A stretch of 9,394 bases of DNA from JAZDLR01 sp964540995 (GTDB lineage: Bacteria; Patescibacteriota; Patescibacteriia; UBA1558; 2-01-FULL-52-15): positions 1 to 9,394 of the forward strand of contig CAZIOU010000022.1 of assembly GCA_964540995.1 (NCBI GenBank), in the 5' to 3' direction. The notes below the pieces were generated by a model that had not been told where the DNA came from, ran no database searches, and worked only from the letters and a program-made list of their open reading frames with translations. This document shows positions 6,095-9,394 of the stretch, piece after piece; within the stretch, counting starts at the first letter, position 1, and every line of letters starts with the position of its first letter. The translations under genes and the position numbers were made by a program.

Positions 6095-6574
6095 CTATTC
6101 TTTTAAAACTGCTAATAAATTATCAAAATCTAAAGGTTCAATTGTCATTGCCAGATTACCATTAATATCTTGGGGCCACTGACTCTCCGGCCGATCGACG
6201 TACAGTTCAACACCGATATTATCAGGATCGCGCAGATAGATAGCTTCTGATACTCCATGATCCGAAGCACCCTCAATGGGATAATCGGCATCAAGTAGCT
6301 GCTTCAAGGCCTTGGCTAATTCCAAACGGCTAGGATAGAGAATAGCTACATGATAGAGGCCAGCCTGGTTGCCTTGCGATGGCGAGATACCTTTACCAGC
6401 CCAAGTATTCAATCCAATATGATGGTGATAGCCTCCAGCGGATAGAAATACAGCCGAATCACCATAGGTAGTAGTAACCTGGAAACCAAGGATATCACGG
6501 TAAAAGGCCAATGATCGCTCCAAATCACTGACTGTCAGATGTACATGGCCGATACGAACTTCTGGGTGAATCAT
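6095..6574 (-). CDS. VOC-superfamily protein (glyoxalase / CatE-like), 159 aa
   Basis: The start (IGHVHLTVSDLERSLAFYRDILGF) is the typical first beta-alpha-beta module of vicinal-oxygen-chelate enzymes, and GLYHVAIL (72-79) with GASDHGVSEAIYLRDPDNIGVELY is the second. Candidate metal ligands are a histidine of GHVHL (H10 or H12), H75 and E123. The GLYHVAIL, PSR and GASDHGVSEA segments resemble the N-terminal half of CatE/YfiE-type catechol 2,3-dioxygenase-like proteins, but only one such half is present, so a homodimer is likely. The substrate is unknown: glyoxalase, dioxygenase or thiol-transferase chemistry all occur in the superfamily. It is the first gene of the operon with the 183-aa and MliC genes. 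Its ATG lies six bases after an extended -10, so it is probably leaderless. Confidence 0.9.
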   Translation of the reverse strand: MIHPEVRIGHVHLTVSDLERSLAFYRDILGFQVTTTYGDSAVFLSAGGYHHHIGLNTWAGKGISPSQGNQAGLYHVAILYPSRLELAKALKQLLDADYPIEGASDHGVSEAIYLRDPDNIGVELYVDRPESQWPQDINGNLAMTIEPLDFDNLLAVLKE

Positions 6575-6580
6575 GGCGTT

Positions 6581-6589
6581 ACTATAGCA
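6581..6589 (-). promoter_or_regulatory. Extended -10 promoter of the VOC-MliC operon, leaderless
   Basis: TGCTATAGT on the minus strand, identical to the 9-mer of the asnS-operon promoter. Six bases separate it from the ATG at 6574, placing +1 on the start codon. No clear -35 is seen. Confidence 0.6.
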
Positions 6590-6607
6590 TACTAGTACAT
6601 TTACTCT

Positions 6608-6621
6608 TCTAGATACCTAGA
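6608..6621. promoter_or_regulatory. Inverted repeat upstream of the VOC operon
   Basis: TCTAG-ATAC-CTAGA, a perfect 5-bp inverted repeat, lies about 22 bp upstream of the -10 hexamer of the VOC operon. It could be an operator. The arms are short, so chance is possible. Confidence 0.3.
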
Positions 6622-6664
6622 CGTTGCAAAGTCTGAATGATTACACCTAAGAGAAATTAAATCC

Positions 6665-8491
6665 CTACAAATCCCAACGTACCGGCAAAGTACCCGAGAA
6701 AGGATAACTACCAAAGATACCGTCGGCCACACCCTCACCCTCACTACCCGGCAACCAAGCAGCGATCACAGCATCCCATTGTGAGGCATAAGGTTGGATA
6801 TTCAATGGACGTCCAGACACAATGATAACGACAATTCTTTTGCTAGCTGCTTTGACTCGAGCGATTACTTCGAGATCCGATTGACTCAAAGCAGGATCGG
6901 CATTATCGCCATAACCTTCGGCATACGGCTTCTCCCCTACGATAGCAATACCAACATCAGCCAAGTCTTTGCCTGAGCCAAATTGTCCATCGACATTATA
7001 TTCGACTTTGGTCTTATTGCTAACGGTCTGTTTAATCCCTGCGAGAATTGAAGTCCCTGCAATCCAGTTACCATCAACACCTTGCCACTCGATCGTCCAA
7101 GCTCCCGATTGCTGTCCGATGTTATCGGCAGCCGAACCAGCAACGACAATACGAGGTGTTTCTTTGGAAAGCGGTAATACATTAGAATTATTTTTCAACA
7201 GCACCAATGATTTCTGGACCGCTTCTCGCGCCAAAGCGCGATGAGAGTCAGAACCAATAACACTAAAGTCAGCTTGGTGATCCTCAGGATCAAATAGTCC
7301 GGCTGTAAATTTGGCCCGCAAGATCCGACTCACGGCATCATCTAAGCGCTTCTGGGATATATCTCCGCGAGCTACTGCCCGCAGCATATCGGCTGTAAAG
7401 TTCTGATAATCAAACGGTAGCATAACCATATCGGTACCGGCATTGATGGCTTTGACCGTAGCCAGATATTTATTGGGACTCACTTCGTAGACACCATACC
7501 AATCAGAAACGACAAATCCTTGGAAGCCTAATTCTTTTTTCAGAACATCGGTTAATAGATATTTTTGTGCTGTCAGTTTCTGTCCATCCCAGCTATTGAG
7601 TCCCGCCATGATACTAAGCACTCCACCAGCAATAGCCGCTTTGAACGGTGGCAAATGCACCGTTCGTAATTCTTGTTCGGTGATTGCGCTTCTTCCTTGA
7701 TCAATCTTATACTTTTTGTTGACGGAACTACCCCAAAGCATTTCACCCGAGCCAACATAGTGTTTGGCTGTAGCCAAAGCTCTCCTACTGCCAGCTGTAG
7801 TCATTTGCGTTCCTTCGATGAACGCGCGTCCTAACAGAGCAACATTGTCAGTGTCTGAACCAAAGGTTTCATACACCCGACCCCAGCGGTAATCTCGAGC
7901 AACATCGAGATCGGGGCTAAAATTCCACTCAATACCCGTGGCCAACATCTCCTCGGCGGTAGCTTGTGCCACACGTTGGACCAGGACAGGATCGTGTGTA
8001 GCTCCTAAACCAATAAAATGTGGGAAGACGGTGGCTCCTGGAACATTGCTATGACCATGATTAGCGTCCACGCCATAGAGCAAAGGAATCTGCAGACAAG
8101 TTTCAGCTGCCAGCTTCTGATAACCATCGACCATCGATCGCCACTGTTGTGGAAGATTAATGACGGGCTTACTGCCACCACCACTAAGTACTCCACCAAG
8201 GTTATAATTTATAATATCCCGCGACGAAATTAATTTATTTTTCTCTACGAGAGCCATCTGTCCGATCTTTTCTTCCACAGTCATCCGACTCAATAGATCC
8301 TTGATGCGATCATCGATAGGTTTCGATGAGTCACGATAAATGGCCTGACTAATATCACAATTTCTGTTTTCGTTTCTTTTCATATACTGTTGTTGCCAAT
8401 AGAGCTGTTGCAGAAAGGTTATAGCCACCAACGTTACCATAATGACAATAACGCTATAAAAAGGCTTAGTTTGATGTCGTAAAAGGTTCAT
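6665..8491 (-). CDS. Membrane-anchored glycoside hydrolase family 3 (beta-glucosidase-like)
   Basis: Hydrolyses beta-linked glucose or related sugars from the ends of oligosaccharides. Counting residues from an in-frame TTG at 8497: an N-terminal hydrophobic helix (about 14-31) anchors it outward. The GH3 TIM barrel spans about 60-400 with DRIKDLLSRMTVEEKIGQM, GVDANHGHSNVPGATVFPH, AKHYVG and the nucleophile motif GFVVSDW (D332). The second alpha/beta domain runs to 610, with GEKPYAEGYGD at 521-531 carrying the likely acid/base glutamate (E522 by analogy with barley ExoI). No fibronectin III tail is present, so it is a two-domain form. I prefer the ATG at 8491 (608 aa). Substrate may be cello- or laminari-oligosaccharides; beta-N-acetylglucosaminidase is less likely because the NagZ-type KH(F/I)PG(H/L)G motif is absent. 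No clear terminator follows, so readthrough into the VOC operon is possible. Confidence 0.92.
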   Translation of the reverse strand: MNLLRHQTKPFYSVIVIMVTLVAITFLQQLYWQQQYMKRNENRNCDISQAIYRDSSKPIDDRIKDLLSRMTVEEKIGQMALVEKNKLISSRDIINYNLGGVLSGGGSKPVINLPQQWRSMVDGYQKLAAETCLQIPLLYGVDANHGHSNVPGATVFPHFIGLGATHDPVLVQRVAQATAEEMLATGIEWNFSPDLDVARDYRWGRVYETFGSDTDNVALLGRAFIEGTQMTTAGSRRALATAKHYVGSGEMLWGSSVNKKYKIDQGRSAITEQELRTVHLPPFKAAIAGGVLSIMAGLNSWDGQKLTAQKYLLTDVLKKELGFQGFVVSDWYGVYEVSPNKYLATVKAINAGTDMVMLPFDYQNFTADMLRAVARGDISQKRLDDAVSRILRAKFTAGLFDPEDHQADFSVIGSDSHRALAREAVQKSLVLLKNNSNVLPLSKETPRIVVAGSAADNIGQQSGAWTIEWQGVDGNWIAGTSILAGIKQTVSNKTKVEYNVDGQFGSGKDLADVGIAIVGEKPYAEGYGDNADPALSQSDLEVIARVKAASKRIVVIIVSGRPLNIQPYASQWDAVIAAWLPGSEGEGVADGIFGSYPFSGTLPVRWDL

Positions 8492-8520
8492 GGGCAATGA
8501 TAAATATAACTAATAACTAC

Positions 8521-8529
8521 AGTATATCA
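8521..8529 (-). promoter_or_regulatory. Extended -10 promoter of the GH3 gene
   Basis: TGATATACT on the minus strand (TGn plus TATACT at 8521-8526). Transcription would start near 8514, about 23 nt before the ATG at 8491. No -35 or ribosome binding site is evident. Confidence 0.45.
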
Positions 8530-8532
8530 GCA

Positions 8533-8561
8533 TTGGCATGAAAGCTAAACTATACTATACT
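8533..8561 (+). promoter_or_regulatory. Promoter of the DinB-like gene
   Basis: TTGGCA (8533-8538), a 17-bp spacer and TATACT (8556-8561). The start would be near 8568, giving a leader of about 19 nt without Shine-Dalgarno. It is back to back with the GH3 promoter. Confidence 0.65.
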
Positions 8562-8586
8562 GACACCCTATTATTAACTTATCTCT

Positions 8587-9075
8587 ATGACAGAAAAAGA
8601 AATGTATCTAAATGTCAACGAACGTGAGTTCAAAACTACCGTTCGTGTACTGCAGGCCCTACCAGCCGACAAGCTGGATTTCAAGCCACATGAACGATCT
8701 CGCACAGCCGGTCACTTAGCTTGGGGCTTCACTAGCGAAGATCAGATTATTGCCATGGCTCTGGATGGCAACATTGACTTCTCGAAGTTGCATCAGAATC
8801 AACCAGCTACCTTGGCAGAAGTGATCGCTGGTTACGAAGCTAGTCACGCCCAGACAGTAGCGCGTGTGCAAGCTGCCAGCGAAGAAGATCTCAACAAAAT
8901 GATTAGCTTCGCCGGTCAGACCATACGCGTCATTGATGTCTTCTGGTTCATCCAGATGGACGCTATCCATCACCGCGGACAGTTCAGCGTCTACCTGCGA
9001 CTCGCCGGCGGCAAAGTACCATCCATCTACGGACCAAGCGCTGACGAGCCTTGGGATGCTCCAGTAGAAGCTTAA
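8587..9075 (+). CDS. DinB-like (DinB/YfiT superfamily) protein, 162 aa
   Basis: A four-helix bundle of the DinB type. The N-terminal helix leads to AGHLAWG with H43, a usual metal-ligand position, and the C-terminal part holds DAIHHRGQFSVYLRLAGGKVPSIYGPSADEPW, a strong signature of this family (H128, H129). Position 124, four residues before H128, is Met, so the third ligand is not obvious. Members are metal-binding, some act as thiol S-transferases for bacillithiol or mycothiol, and the role of most is unknown. The name comes from a damage-inducible Bacillus gene unrelated to DNA polymerase IV. ATG at 8587, tandem stops TAA TAG, then a strong terminator. It is a single-gene unit divergent from GH3. 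Confidence 0.9.
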   Translation: MTEKEMYLNVNEREFKTTVRVLQALPADKLDFKPHERSRTAGHLAWGFTSEDQIIAMALDGNIDFSKLHQNQPATLAEVIAGYEASHAQTVARVQAASEEDLNKMISFAGQTIRVIDVFWFIQMDAIHHRGQFSVYLRLAGGKVPSIYGPSADEPWDAPVEA

Positions 9076-9088
9076 TAGTGACAAATTA

Positions 9089-9116
9089 AAAAACTACCGA
9101 GCGATCGGTAGTTTTT
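9089..9116. terminator. Bidirectional terminator with GCGA loop, DinB gene / DUF1428 gene
   Basis: A perfect 12-bp stem (9089-9100 with 9105-9116) closes a GCGA tetraloop of the stable GNRA class. The arms end in an A run and a T run, so it works as an intrinsic terminator in both directions. Confidence 0.9.
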
Positions 9117-9131
9117 AGGTATGGATACTAT

Positions 9132-9394
9132 TTACATCACCTTAAACCGCGCATAGGCCATGCGCTTCATATCAAATGGCATCGGCATATCTTTATACTT
9201 TGGATCATTCATCATCGGGTCTTTCATGACTTTGGCATTGACAGTATTACGGTGGGCTTTTGACTTAAAGGCAACGTAAGAGAAAATAACTATTTCATTG
9301 ACTTTCTGCTTAGTCATCTTAGAAAAAGTTAAAATGACATGTTTAGGTTTAGCGTCATCTAAGACACACTCTTTATAATCCAGCGCGCCGTATT
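9132..9394 (-). CDS. DUF1428 (YbaA-like) family protein, 5' end beyond the window
   Basis: The open frame continues upstream of the ATG at 9317 to the window edge, and the added residues (YGALDYKECVLDDAKP and on) fit the family, so the true start lies to the right. Visible are 87 residues of a family usually near 115-120 aa. Family features are GAL..KEC near the window edge, then FSYVAFKSKAHRNTVNAKVM, a DP step, and MPFDMKRMAYARF at the end. These form the dimeric alpha/beta-barrel fold of E. coli YbaA, whose function is unknown. It is methionine-rich near the C-terminus. Stop TAA at 9132-9134; convergent with the DinB-like gene. Confidence 0.85.
   Translation of the reverse strand, partial: YGALDYKECVLDDAKPKHVILTFSKMTKQKVNEIVIFSYVAFKSKAHRNTVNAKVMKDPMMNDPKYKDMPMPFDMKRMAYARFKVM

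Noticed and set aside
6599..6664. Intrinsic terminator behind the GH3 gene
   Set aside because: Only 4-5 bp inverted repeats without a T run are present.
6937..7182. 81-codon minus-strand frame inside the GH3 gene, and other frames within it
   Set aside because: The GH3 reading frame is continuous and conserved; these are shadow frames.
8497..8497. TTG start for GH3, two codons upstream of the ATG
   Set aside because: The ATG at 8491 is the more common start codon and neither has a ribosome binding site; the TTG is not excluded.

Overview
The window is compact bacterial DNA with intergenic gaps mostly under 210 bp, moderate GC and the standard code (TAG and TAA stops dominate, one TGA). No tRNA, rRNA, CRISPR array, integrase or transposase is visible. 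Several traits suggest a small-genome lineage such as Patescibacteria/CPR: a minimal pyruvate kinase without its C-terminal domain, small single-TM surface proteins, a SemiSWEET, nearly no Shine-Dalgarno sequences and apparently leaderless mRNAs. This placement is inference; no ribosomal or taxonomic marker is present.

Layout. (1) Positions 1-2629, minus strand: a 111-aa unknown gene overlaps asnS (asparaginyl-tRNA synthetase) by ATGA, and a 308-aa phosphoribosyltransferase-like gene follows. A perfect 55-bp direct repeat carrying the asnS 3' end lies on both sides of the 308-aa gene, one copy exactly at the window edge. (2) 2630-2835: divergent promoter region. (3) 2836-3108, plus: a 90-aa protein with the only strong ribosome binding site seen. 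(4) 3163-4179, minus: short pyruvate kinase. (5) 4265-4585, plus: SemiSWEET/PQ-loop sugar transporter from a probably leaderless mRNA. (6) 4652-6574, minus: a tight three-gene operon of a VOC (glyoxalase/CatE-like) protein, a membrane-anchored 183-aa secreted protein and a membrane-anchored protein with a MliC-type lysozyme-inhibitor domain. (7) 6665-8491, minus: membrane-anchored GH3 beta-glucosidase. (8) 8587-9075, plus: DinB-like protein. (9) 9132-9394, minus: 5'-truncated DUF1428 gene.

All three convergent junctions hold a hairpin able to terminate transcription both ways. Functionally, the surface GH3 enzyme, the SemiSWEET and pyruvate kinase could together release, move and burn sugars. 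The MliC operon suggests protection of the cell envelope from lysozyme, plausible for a host-associated or predator-exposed cell. No complete new system is evident; the most unusual items are the asnS-tail repeat around the 308-aa gene, the MliC operon and the shared TGnTATAnT promoter form.
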